From the NCBI RefSeq assembly GCF_900113375.1, contig NZ_FOPC01000006.1:205225-269224 (forward strand): a DNA stretch of 64,000 nucleotides. The letters are read 5' to 3'. Positions 7,533-15,884 of this stretch are shown piece by piece; the first letter of the stretch is position 1; each line of letters opens with the position of its first letter. Position numbers and translations under genes: made by a program. The notes below the pieces were generated by a model, which searched no databases, was not told where the DNA came from, and was given only the letters and a program-made list of their open reading frames with translations. This stretch comes from Algoriphagus hitonicola. GTDB lineage: Bacteria; Bacteroidota; Bacteroidia; Cytophagales; Cyclobacteriaceae.

Positions 7533-9839
7533 ATGACCAAAATTTTCAAGTACTTGCTTATCGGGACCTTTTTTGTTTCACTCTTTGCCTGTGAAAACGA
7601 GGATTATCAAGGACCGATACCTTACCCCACTTTAATGGAAGCAGCAGAGGATGCTGGACTTACCACTTTAGTCACTGCAGTTCGTTCTATCCCAGGATTG
7701 GAAGCGACACTTCAGGACCAAAATGAAATTACTGTTTTCGCACCGACCAATGAAGCATTTGCCAATGCACTAGTTGCATTTGATGCCGGTGACTTGGATG
7801 AATTGGTGGAAAATATCGGTGGTCCTATGAATTTGGAAACCGTTTTGGGATTTCACGTAGTACCCACTGTTATTTTTTCAGAACAACTCGACGAAACAAA
7901 TGTGGTAACAACTTTATCAGGTCAGCAACTTACTGTTAATCGTGCACCTGGTGTGGTTACTGTGATCGATGCCACAGGTGCTACTGCTACAGTAGTGCAA
8001 GCAGATGTGGAAATCGAAAATGGCGTGGTACATGTGATCGACCGGGTATTGATCCCATCTATCGAGCTACCTAGTCCTAATTTGGTAGAAGCTGCTACCG
8101 AAGCTGGCTTGACAACTTTACTCGAAGCGGTAACTGCGGTTGACGGATTGGCGGACAATCTTCTTGCTGCTGGTGAGATTACGGTATTCGCTCCTACCAA
8201 TGAAGCTTTTGCAGCAGCATTGGAAGTTTTTGGTGCGGCAGATTTGAATGAATTAATGCTGAAAATCGGTGGTATTGAAAACCTGGAGCGTGTGCTTGGA
8301 TTCCATGTAGTTCCAGCCGTAGCTTTTTCCTCAGATTTAGAAGCAAGTAATACTTTTACGACACTTGCTGGACAGGATATAGTTGTTGAAGTTGCCGGTG
8401 GAGAAGTAACAGTAACAGATCAATTGGGCCGAACTGCTCGAGTGGTTGCAGCTGATGTAGAAATCGCCAACGGTGTAGTTCACGTTATTGATGGTGTGAT
8501 GTTGCCGGACTTGATGCTTCCGAATGTGGTAGAAGCGGCAACTGGTGCTGGTTTGACCACTTTAATTGATGCAGTAACTGCTGCAGATTTAGGAGATGCT
8601 CTATTGAATGCAGATGCCATCACCGTTTTTGCTCCGACCAATGAGGCCTTTGGTGCTGCTTTAGAAGCATTCAATGCTGATAACCTAGATCAATTAGTCG
8701 CTCGAATCGGAGGTGTCGAAAATCTTCAGACTGTACTTGGTTTCCATGTCGTACCGGCTGTTGCATTTTCTTCTGATCTGGAAGCTACCAATACATTTAC
8801 AACCTTAGCTGGTCAGGAATTGACCGTAGAAGCTGGTGACAGTGGCGTGACAGTAACAGATGCCTTAGGAAATACCTCTAATGTAGTTACAGCTGATGTA
8901 GCGATCGAAAATGGAGTGGTTCATGTGATTGATGGAGTTTTACTTCCTGAATTTACCTTGCCAAATGTAGTAGAAGCTGCTACTGCAGCCAACTTGACTG
9001 TTCTGCTTGATGCGGTTACCGCAGCAGGATTAGGTCAGACCCTTTTGGATGCCGAAGAAATCACTGTTTTCGCGCCAACCAATCAGGCTTTTGTAGATCT
9101 GTTGGGAGCTTTGAGTCTAAATTCTCTTGAGGAATTGATTGATGCAGTGGGCGTAGAAGAGTTAGTTCGAATTCTAGGTTTTCATGTGGTACCTGCTACT
9201 GCTTTTTCTTTTGACCTTGCTGATGGCGAGCAGACCGTACCGACTTTGGCAGATGAAGAATTAACCGTAACTCGATCAGGTGGCGCTGTTACAGTGACTG
9301 ACGCAAGAGGAAATACATTTGATGTCGTGGCTGCTGATGTGGCTATCGATAACGGCGTGGTTCACGTGATCGACGGAGTACTATTGCCATCTGAGGATTT
9401 ACCAAATGTAGTAGAAGCTGCCACAGATGCTGGTCTTACAGTATTGCTTGATGCAGTCACTGAAGCCGGTCTAGGTCAGACACTTTTGGACGCGGAAGCA
9501 ATCACTGTATTTGCGCCAACCAATCAAGCTTTTGTGGACTTGCTTAATGAACTTAGTTTAGGTTCATTGGACGAGCTAGTTGACGCGATTGGAATTGAAG
9601 GATTGCAGAAAGTATTAGGATTTCATGTCGTTCCTTCTGTTGCTTTTGCTGCTGATCTTCAGGAAGGTGAGCAAATGGTGCCTACGCTTGCTGACGAAAT
9701 GTTAACTGTAACTAGAACTGGTAACTCGGTAACCGTTACGGATGCTGAGGGCAACGTTTATAATGTCGTGACAGCTGACGTGGCTATTGAAAACGGGGTA
9801 GTCCATGTGATTGATGGAGTACTTTTACCAACACTTTAA
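7533..9839 (+). CDS. Surface lipoprotein with five FAS1 (fasciclin) domains
   Basis: FAS1 domains mediate adhesion in many secreted proteins. This 768-residue protein has a lipoprotein signal peptide (lipobox LFAC, Cys20) followed by acidic residues (CENED), which resembles the export signal that sends Bacteroidota lipoproteins to the cell surface. Five FAS1 units begin at codons starting near 7626, 8076, 8520, 8961 and 9402, each with ITVFAPTNxAF near its start and NGVVHVIDxVL at its end. Units 2 and 3 are closest to each other, as are units 4 and 5, which points to recent tandem duplication. It stands alone, with its own terminator. Role in adhesion or matrix is inference. Confidence 0.9.
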   Translation: MTKIFKYLLIGTFFVSLFACENEDYQGPIPYPTLMEAAEDAGLTTLVTAVRSIPGLEATLQDQNEITVFAPTNEAFANALVAFDAGDLDELVENIGGPMNLETVLGFHVVPTVIFSEQLDETNVVTTLSGQQLTVNRAPGVVTVIDATGATATVVQADVEIENGVVHVIDRVLIPSIELPSPNLVEAATEAGLTTLLEAVTAVDGLADNLLAAGEITVFAPTNEAFAAALEVFGAADLNELMLKIGGIENLERVLGFHVVPAVAFSSDLEASNTFTTLAGQDIVVEVAGGEVTVTDQLGRTARVVAADVEIANGVVHVIDGVMLPDLMLPNVVEAATGAGLTTLIDAVTAADLGDALLNADAITVFAPTNEAFGAALEAFNADNLDQLVARIGGVENLQTVLGFHVVPAVAFSSDLEATNTFTTLAGQELTVEAGDSGVTVTDALGNTSNVVTADVAIENGVVHVIDGVLLPEFTLPNVVEAATAANLTVLLDAVTAAGLGQTLLDAEEITVFAPTNQAFVDLLGALSLNSLEELIDAVGVEELVRILGFHVVPATAFSFDLADGEQTVPTLADEELTVTRSGGAVTVTDARGNTFDVVAADVAIDNGVVHVIDGVLLPSEDLPNVVEAATDAGLTVLLDAVTEAGLGQTLLDAEAITVFAPTNQAFVDLLNELSLGSLDELVDAIGIEGLQKVLGFHVVPSVAFAADLQEGEQMVPTLADEMLTVTRTGNSVTVTDAEGNVYNVVTADVAIENGVVHVIDGVLLPTL
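7626..9836 (+). repeat. Five tandem FAS1-coding units
   Basis: Distances between successive unit starts are 450, 444, 441 and 441 bp, that is 150, 148, 147 and 147 codons. The last two periods are identical, and neighbouring units share long stretches of protein sequence, so this is a coding tandem array open to copy-number change by recombination. Confidence 0.85.
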
Positions 9840-9866
9840 AAATGTCATAGTGATTTAACTACCACT

Positions 9867-9904
9867 TTCAAGGGAGGGCAAGTTCTCTCCCTTGAATTTT
9901 ATTC
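9867..9904 (+). terminator. Terminator after the FAS1 gene
   Basis: TTCAAGGGAG (9867-9876) and CTCCCTTGAA (9887-9896) form a perfect 10-bp stem with a 10-nt loop, followed by TTTTATT. It lies 28 bp after the FAS1 stop. Confidence 0.85.
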
Positions 9905-9974
9905 ATTTTTTAGGGCGGCAAAGTAACGCAAATGGCATAACTATCATCTATCAGTGTAGCAAGTTTCGTAGCGA

Positions 9975-11003
9975 ATGTTTGGGCATAGATATAAGTTTTT
10001 GTTTCCTGGATTGCTGGGGCTTTATTCATTTTTCAATATTCTGATATTGGATGGAGATCGGTTATTTCAGGCCTCTTTACCAGAGAGTCAGCTCTTTGTT
10101 CTGATTATTATTCTATCTTACGGAATCTGGATGATCAATTGGGCGATAGAATTATTGCTTATAAAAAACTTCCCAAAAACACACCCTCTTGTAGTGCAGT
10201 TTATCGCTAGTGCAGCTGCAATGGCTATGTTGGCCCAGTTATCAATGGGGCTAAGCGGAGTGTTGTTTGGTGGGCCATTTGGTTTGAGTTCAAAAAATTT
10301 CCTGTTGACTTTTGGGTTTCTTTCCCGATTAAATCTGTTTCTCAACTGCCTAAATGCCATTTATTTTTTCAGCCAAAAATTAAATGAAAAGCAACTTGAA
10401 ACCGAAAAACTGAAGCTTTTGGGAGCTGAAGCAAAATTGGAGTCCATCAATTCCCAATTAAACCCCCATTTCTTTTTCAATAATTTGAGTGCTCTATCGG
10501 TTTTGATTCATCAAAATGTCGATCAAGCAGATCAATATCTTCAAAAACTCAGTTTAATTTATCGCTATATCCTCAATAATAAGATCAATGAATTGGTGAG
10601 TTTGGAGGAGGAGCTTTCCTTTTTGCAAAACTATCTGGATTTGCTTCAAATCAGATTTCAGGATTCGTTGAGTTTTTCCATGTCTATTGATCAAGCGGTG
10701 CGAACAAAAATGATTCCTCCGGCAGTTCTTCAGATTTTGGTCGAAAACGTGGTCAAGCATAATTTCTTTACGTTGAAAAATCCCCTTCAAATTCAAATTC
10801 AAGCGGCTCAGAATACCTTGTCGGTAAAGAACAATATTCAACCCAAAAAACCTATCGAAGGCTCCACGGGAATTGGTCTTCAAAACATTTCAGACCGCTA
10901 TAAGTTTTTGAATCAGTCTATTATAATCCATTCGCAAGGTGGTGTTTTTGAAGTTGTATTACCGTTAATTGATGGACATGAAACTACTGTTAGTCGAGGA
11001 TGA
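9975..11003 (+). CDS. LytS/YehU-type sensor histidine kinase
   Basis: A 342-residue membrane kinase. Four hydrophobic segments (about 8-25, 40-62, 70-100 and 108-132) precede a His_kinase domain of the LytS type, with the phosphorylated His165 in NSQLNPHFFFNNLSAL and an ATPase part with ENVVKHN and GIGLQNISDRY. There is no large extracellular domain, so any signal is probably sensed within or near the membrane. It overlaps the next gene, a LytTR response regulator, which should be its partner. The signal is unknown. Confidence 0.9.
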   Translation: MFGHRYKFLFPGLLGLYSFFNILILDGDRLFQASLPESQLFVLIIILSYGIWMINWAIELLLIKNFPKTHPLVVQFIASAAAMAMLAQLSMGLSGVLFGGPFGLSSKNFLLTFGFLSRLNLFLNCLNAIYFFSQKLNEKQLETEKLKLLGAEAKLESINSQLNPHFFFNNLSALSVLIHQNVDQADQYLQKLSLIYRYILNNKINELVSLEEELSFLQNYLDLLQIRFQDSLSFSMSIDQAVRTKMIPPAVLQILVENVVKHNFFTLKNPLQIQIQAAQNTLSVKNNIQPKKPIEGSTGIGLQNISDRYKFLNQSIIIHSQGGVFEVVLPLIDGHETTVSRG

Positions 11004-11748
11004 GCTGTTGGCAAGACAAAGAATCGATTCGATCATCTCGAAGTATTCAGCAGATTGGGTGATATCAGAATATGTGCAAAGCGTCACGGAATTCAAATCC
11101 GCCTTAGCGCATGTTCAGGATTTTGACTTGATTCTATGCGATATTCATTTGGCTGATGGATTGAGCTTTCGAGCCTTACAAGAGGTCGAGCTTTTCATTC
11201 CCATCGTGTTTATCACGGCCTATGACCAATATGCATTGGAAGCTTTTGATCACAACTGCATTGATTATGTATTGAAACCGATACAGGAAGACCGATTGAT
11301 CAAAGCGCTGGACAAAGCAAGTAAGTTTAGTGGGAAAGTTCAGAAAAATTCAACTCCACCTGAATTTTTTGGAGAATTGTTGAGATACTATTTGCCAAAA
11401 ACGTACAAGAAGCGATTTTTGACTAAAGTCGGTAGTAAATTTGTTTTTGTTCCGGTAGAAAAAGTCGCTTATTTTTATTCTGAGGAAGGAATCACCTATC
11501 TGGTCGAAAGTGATTCATCCATGCGGTATATTGTGGATCATTCCTTGACCGAATTACACCAAGAACTCCTAGATCCTTTGAAATTCTATCGCATCAATCG
11601 CTCTATGATCATTAATTTGGACGGGCTGATCGAAATCAAACCTTATCAAAATGGGAGATTGGCACTTTTACTAAATGTCAAATCTGAGGAATTGGTAGTG
11701 GTGGCTAGGGAAAAAGTCACTGAATTTAAAAACTGGATCAATCAATAA
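10972..11748 (+). CDS. LytTR-family response regulator
   Basis: A receiver domain (about 1-120, phosphorylated Asp in LILCDIHLADG, Asp55 counted from the ATG at 10978, Lys in DYVLKP) is followed by a LytTR DNA-binding domain (about 150-255, with FYRINRSMIINL). It overlaps the end of the kinase gene, so translation is probably coupled. ATG codons at 10972 and 10978 are both possible; the second gives the usual MKLLLVEDE start. A typical regulator of a membrane or surface process; targets are unknown. Confidence 0.92.
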   Translation: MDMKLLLVEDELLARQRIDSIISKYSADWVISEYVQSVTEFKSALAHVQDFDLILCDIHLADGLSFRALQEVELFIPIVFITAYDQYALEAFDHNCIDYVLKPIQEDRLIKALDKASKFSGKVQKNSTPPEFFGELLRYYLPKTYKKRFLTKVGSKFVFVPVEKVAYFYSEEGITYLVESDSSMRYIVDHSLTELHQELLDPLKFYRINRSMIINLDGLIEIKPYQNGRLALLLNVKSEELVVVAREKVTEFKNWINQ

Positions 11749-11750
11749 AA

Positions 11751-12113
11751 ATGCTTCGTTTTTTCCTTTTGCAATGCTTGTTTATAAGCGCCTTTGCTTC
11801 AGTTTCCTTTGGACAAACTGCTGATTTAGATTCACTTAAACAAACAATTCTTCAATTCGACGAGGATTTGTATCAAGTCGAACTCAATCTTCATCAATCT
11901 CAAAAGCAACTTAAAACAGGAATTTTTATAGCCACTGTCGGCTACACGGTCACGATTGTAGGAGGACAACTTTTGGGAAGAAATCCATCCTTAGGAGAGA
12001 CCTTGCTGTACGCAGGCGGAGCAACTGGAATTGTAGGCACTTTTGTACTCGTAGATGGATTTAAAAAAATATCCTTGAGAAAACCAAGTCGGCGATTGCT
12101 GGGAACTCCCTAG
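11751..12113 (+). CDS. Small predicted secreted/membrane protein, unknown function
   Basis: This 120-residue protein begins 2 bp after the LytTR regulator, so it is probably the third gene of that operon. It has a signal peptide ending near FGQTAD, a short helical stretch (about 22-55) likely to form a coiled coil, two hydrophobic segments (about 57-75 and 83-103) and a basic tail (KKISLRKPSRR). I do not recognise the family. It could be an accessory to the kinase or an output target. Confidence 0.65.
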   Translation: MLRFFLLQCLFISAFASVSFGQTADLDSLKQTILQFDEDLYQVELNLHQSQKQLKTGIFIATVGYTVTIVGGQLLGRNPSLGETLLYAGGATGIVGTFVLVDGFKKISLRKPSRRLLGTP

Positions 12114-13691
12114 TCAATTTGCACTGATCTGTTCATCGGGCCCCATCGGTGCTACCATCAGGACAGATTCCCGATCGACCATGACAGAGCCAGGAGCGCT
12201 TCCTTTTACTTTCCGAACATATTTTGCCTCCGTGTAGATGATCGGTGCCAAGCTTTCAGTTTTAAATTTAGAATAGTAAGCAGCTAACGACGCAGCTCGC
12301 TCCAAAACAGGATCAGGAATGACCTGATTTCCTTTTTTTCGGATGATCACATGAGAACCTGCAACTTGTCTAGCATGGAGCCAAAGGTCATCTTTGTGAA
12401 TAAAATTACGAAGCATTTCGTCATTGTCCTTTGCAGACTTACCTACCCAAACCGAAAAACCCTCAATTTCAAATTGTTTAAAAGGCAATCCCTCAGGAGC
12501 TTTTTGAAGGACTTTGTCTGACTGATGCTCTTTCTTGAATTTTTTCAAATCTCTAAAACCAGTCATTTCTTGCAGTTCCAAAAGAATGGCTTCTAGGTCT
12601 TCTAGTTGGCTTTTTTTAGCGGAAATGGTATTTTCTAACTGCTGGATTTCCAATTGCCTGTTTTTACTTTTCCGATACAGTTGAGCAGCCAGTTCCTGAG
12701 GTTTTTGATTGGGTTTTAAAGCTACTTTAATCTGCTCATTCGAGTAGAAATTGAATAATTCGGCTGCCTTGACTCCATTTTGAAATTCGTGTAAATTGGC
12801 CATGATCACATCCGCAAGTTGAGATGGAGGAGGACTCTGGATCAAATCCTCTAGTTTCTGACTGGATTTTTGGATGTAATTTTTCGCTTTTTTGAATTGG
12901 TCCTCATAAGTTTTGGACAAGGATTTTTTCTCCTTTTCAAAACTTCCAACTACCAAGGCCCTGTGAAATAATTCATTTAATGCCTCAATCGGGTCTGCAA
13001 AAGTTTGAATCACCTGTGAATCGGGCAGAAGAGTCAGGTAAACATCAGAATCTCGCTGCGCAATAGAATAGAGCGGCGTGTCCAACATATCCATTACTTC
13101 TTGCATAAGTTCCCACTTGGATTCGAGATCGGCTTGGATATAGCCTTTTTCCTTCAGCCATTCCCGGGGGACTTTGCCCAATGTAGGAAGAAACTGAGAA
13201 GCATTTCCCTCGAGTTCTAAAAACAGGTTTTTGCTCAGGTCAAAAGATTTTTCCAGCGCTGTCCAATCCAGCGTTTTATCCTCTTTCAATTCATTCCTGA
13301 AAACGTAAAGGGGGGTGGTTTCGCCTTTTTGATAAAATAAAATATTACTTCGATTTCCGTGCAGTTTAAAGAGCAGCTGATCACCGGAGAAAAAATGGAT
13401 AAAAAATGCCCGCTCAAAATTTAGGACTTGAACGCTTTTTATTTTCTGCCCGATCAATTCGGGAAAGAGGTCGATACTGTTTCGCTTGGCACGTTGGAAT
13501 CGTTCTGGAAAGCTATAAAATACCTGAGGGGCTAAAAGATGCGCCCGAATAAATCGACATTCATCTTGCTTTTCAAGTGCTATGATTAGCTCATCTTTAT
13601 TCTGGGAAAAACATGCCGTGACTGAATACCCCAAAAGCACATCACTCAATCGGGGACAGAGGAAAGTAAGAAAATGAAAATTTAGATGCAT
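12114..13691 (-). CDS. NFACT / Rqc2-like ribosome quality control protein
   Basis: NFACT proteins (RqcH, Rqc2) bind obstructed 50S subunits and, in characterised cases, add C-terminal alanine tails to stalled chains. The 525-residue product has an N-terminal NFACT-N part, a helical middle (about 265-385) and a C-terminal NFACT-R (DUF814) domain with DDLWLHARQVAGSHVIIR. Where RqcH has its tRNA-contacting Asp-Arg pair, this protein appears to have Glu93-Arg94 (LNFERAFF). The start overlaps the stop of the upstream hydrolase gene by one base (TAATG). It is the last gene of a five-gene operon. Confidence 0.85.
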   Translation of the reverse strand: MHLNFHFLTFLCPRLSDVLLGYSVTACFSQNKDELIIALEKQDECRFIRAHLLAPQVFYSFPERFQRAKRNSIDLFPELIGQKIKSVQVLNFERAFFIHFFSGDQLLFKLHGNRSNILFYQKGETTPLYVFRNELKEDKTLDWTALEKSFDLSKNLFLELEGNASQFLPTLGKVPREWLKEKGYIQADLESKWELMQEVMDMLDTPLYSIAQRDSDVYLTLLPDSQVIQTFADPIEALNELFHRALVVGSFEKEKKSLSKTYEDQFKKAKNYIQKSSQKLEDLIQSPPPSQLADVIMANLHEFQNGVKAAELFNFYSNEQIKVALKPNQKPQELAAQLYRKSKNRQLEIQQLENTISAKKSQLEDLEAILLELQEMTGFRDLKKFKKEHQSDKVLQKAPEGLPFKQFEIEGFSVWVGKSAKDNDEMLRNFIHKDDLWLHARQVAGSHVIIRKKGNQVIPDPVLERAASLAAYYSKFKTESLAPIIYTEAKYVRKVKGSAPGSVMVDRESVLMVAPMGPDEQISAN

Positions 13692-14455
13692 TACGGCAAA
13701 GATAACTCAAGCCCGTCATACGCCAGAAAAATGCCTTTGGGAAGTTCTTCTTCGACTTCCTGATGTCTGCCTAATCTATGAGAAATATGCGTGAAATAGG
13801 TTTTCTCTGCGCCCAAAGTCTTAGCCATATCCACAGCCTCATCTAAAGTGAAGTGGGAGATATGGGAGGTTTTTTGTAGGGCGTTGAGCACGACGATTTC
13901 AGATCCTCGGACCAAATCGATGGTGGAGTCAGGAATATGATTGGCGTCTGTTATGTAACTAAAATCCCCGATTCTAAAACCGAGTACGGGAAGCTTGTAA
14001 TGGAGAATAGGAAGCGGTGTGAATTGGATTCCTTCGATGTGGAATGGTTGTTCGTCGATCTCAACCGGCTCTACTTGGGGTACTCCCGGGTATTTTTGAC
14101 TGGCAAAAATGTAGGAAAATTCCCGCTTGATTTGCTCGAGAACCTGTTTTCTTCCAAAAACCGGCATGTCCTTTTTCTGCATGAAATTAAAAGGGCGGAT
14201 ATCATCCAAACCTGCCGTATGATCCTTGTGCTCATGGGTATAGACGATGGCATCTACTTTTTTGATCGAATTCTGAAGCATCTGAGCTCTGAAATCCGGT
14301 CCTGTATCGATTACGACACTCAGATCTCCTATTTGCAGATGGACTGAAGATCGAAGTCTTTTATTTCTAAAATCCAGTGATTTACATACCTCACAGTCAC
14401 AACCGATCACCGGAACACCTTGAGAAGTACCTGTACCTAGAAAAGTGATTTTCAA
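13691..14455 (-). CDS. PhnP-like metallo-beta-lactamase-fold hydrolase
   Basis: A 254-residue metal hydrolase with the HxHxDH motif (THEHKDHTAGLDD), an N-terminal GTGTSQGVPVIGCDCEVC stretch with the cysteine cluster of the PhnP group, and a late THISHRLGRHQ. PhnP itself is a cyclic phosphodiesterase; the substrate here is unknown, and no phosphonate genes are nearby. Its start overlaps the upstream 92-residue gene by 4 bp (ATGA), and its stop overlaps the NFACT start, so it is translated as part of a coupled set. Confidence 0.85.
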   Translation of the reverse strand: MKITFLGTGTSQGVPVIGCDCEVCKSLDFRNKRLRSSVHLQIGDLSVVIDTGPDFRAQMLQNSIKKVDAIVYTHEHKDHTAGLDDIRPFNFMQKKDMPVFGRKQVLEQIKREFSYIFASQKYPGVPQVEPVEIDEQPFHIEGIQFTPLPILHYKLPVLGFRIGDFSYITDANHIPDSTIDLVRGSEIVVLNALQKTSHISHFTLDEAVDMAKTLGAEKTYFTHISHRLGRHQEVEEELPKGIFLAYDGLELSLP

Positions 14456-14730
14456 AATTTAAGTTGAGTTTGTTTCAGTTCTTTTAAAAACTCCTGATCG
14501 GATTTTTTCTCAAAATCCTGCGGGTTAAATTGGAGCTCATTCAAAATGTCGATCAAGGCATTGATTTTTCCTTCGAGTGGAAAATACTTATTGACAATGA
14601 CAATTTTGGTTTCGTTCAAAACACAATAGCCGGACTTAAAATTCCCCTTTTCATAGCGTAGGATATATTCTGAAGCTGCGAATAGATTTTCGAGCTTATC
14701 CAAAAAATGCTTGGTGAATCGGATCGCCAT
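14452..14730 (-). CDS. Conserved small cytoplasmic protein, unknown function
   Basis: A 92-residue protein without signal peptide or membrane segment. It has a basic N-terminus (MAIRFTKHFLDKLENLF), a central beta-rich stretch (GYCVLNETKIVIVNKYFPLEGK) and a helical C-terminus. Its overlaps with neighbours (4 bp between it and the response regulator, ATGA overlap with the hydrolase) support it as real. I do not recognise a named domain. Confidence 0.75.
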   Translation of the reverse strand: MAIRFTKHFLDKLENLFAASEYILRYEKGNFKSGYCVLNETKIVIVNKYFPLEGKINALIDILNELQFNPQDFEKKSDQEFLKELKQTQLKF

Positions 14731-14734
14731 ATCC

Positions 14735-15115
14735 TTACAAACTCAGATGCTTTTTTACGGTGGCTAGAACCTTGTCAAAATCCAGGGGTTTCTGAATGAA
14801 TTCGTCAAATCCTGCCTTCCTAAAATCATCTAGGGTATAGTTATGGATGTTTCCAGAAATGGCAATAATAGGAATTTTAGATTTTCGCTCATCTTCTAGA
14901 GCCCGGATGGCCTTGGTACACTGTATACCATCCAAAACCGGCATATTAATATCCATTAGAATGAGGTCGAAATCTTCCTTTTCCATAAGGTCGAGGACTT
15001 GTTTCCCGTTCCTTGCTGCTGTCATTTTATAATTTTCAAATGCAAGGACATTTTTCGTTAAATTGATGATGACTGATGAATCTTCACCAACCAGGATTTT
15101 TTTAGCTTCACTCAT
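14735..15115 (-). CDS. Single-domain response regulator
   Basis: A 126-residue receiver domain with nothing attached: acidic pocket GEDSS, phosphorylated Asp55 (LILMDINMP), Thr/Ser in AISGN and Lys in FIQKPLDF. Such proteins pass phosphate on or act by protein contacts. It overlaps the upstream receiver-Hpt gene by 4 bp (ATGA). With that gene it can form a receiver-Hpt-receiver relay, but no kinase is encoded here. Confidence 0.9.
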   Translation of the reverse strand: MSEAKKILVGEDSSVIINLTKNVLAFENYKMTAARNGKQVLDLMEKEDFDLILMDINMPVLDGIQCTKAIRALEDERKSKIPIIAISGNIHNYTLDDFRKAGFDEFIQKPLDFDKVLATVKKHLSL

Positions 15116-15867
15116 GGTATAAAATTAATTTCTTCCTTTATAAAATCTCGAAAAATCTGAATTTCATTTTCAAGATTCTCCAATTTTTTTGACAATGAAT
15201 GGATGGCTTTCTCCTTGCTGAGTTTCTCAATTTCTAAGGCTTGGGCAAAAATCCGGTTTGCTCCTAAGGTACCTGAATTTCCCTTGATAATGTGAATAGT
15301 ATTCGAAAAACCATCCAAATCCTTATTTTCTTGCTTTACTTTGGCCTGTTGGATCAATGTATCGCATTCTTTTAAAAAATCCTCAAAAACCGACTTGATG
15401 ATTCTAGGACTATTGTATTTCATGAGTTGATTTACAATATTGATATCCAGTATTTTATCTGGGTTTTCTTCAATGGATTTAGGAATACTATTTTCAGGTG
15501 AATCACCTTCAATTAACCGCTCCAAAATCTGGAGAAATTCTCGTGGTCGAATCGGCTTGGTAATAAATTCGTCAAATCCTTGCTTCAAAAATGATTCGCG
15601 ATCTCCGTCATCCGCATAGGCCGTAATCGCCACGATCGGAGGAGTATGTCCATTAAGGGTTCTGATTTCCCTCATAGCTGAAATGCCATCCAATTCAGGC
15701 ATCTGAATGTCCATCAGAATCAAATCAAAATGGGCTTCCGTTGCCTTAATTACTGCCTGTCGACCATTGATGACACTTTCGAAGCTCCATACCTGACCTA
15801 CTAAATTCTCAAAGAGTTTTCGATTCAGATCATTATCTTCTACGATCAGGACTCTTTTGGTTTTCAT
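15112..15867 (-). CDS. Receiver plus histidine phosphotransfer (Hpt) protein
   Basis: A receiver domain (about 1-120, Asp53 in LILMDIQMPELDG, Lys in FITKPIRP) joined to an Hpt domain (about 140-240, phosphorylated His192 in IHIIKGNSGTLGA). In hybrid kinases these modules are usually fused to a kinase; here they stand alone, so the kinase must come from elsewhere. First gene of the minus-strand operon; only 17 bp separate it from the divergent miaA start, so the two promoters must overlap neighbouring genes. Confidence 0.92.
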   Translation of the reverse strand: MKTKRVLIVEDNDLNRKLFENLVGQVWSFESVINGRQAVIKATEAHFDLILMDIQMPELDGISAMREIRTLNGHTPPIVAITAYADDGDRESFLKQGFDEFITKPIRPREFLQILERLIEGDSPENSIPKSIEENPDKILDINIVNQLMKYNSPRIIKSVFEDFLKECDTLIQQAKVKQENKDLDGFSNTIHIIKGNSGTLGANRIFAQALEIEKLSKEKAIHSLSKKLENLENEIQIFRDFIKEEINFIP

Positions 15868-15884
15868 AGCTTAACTTTGGACTT

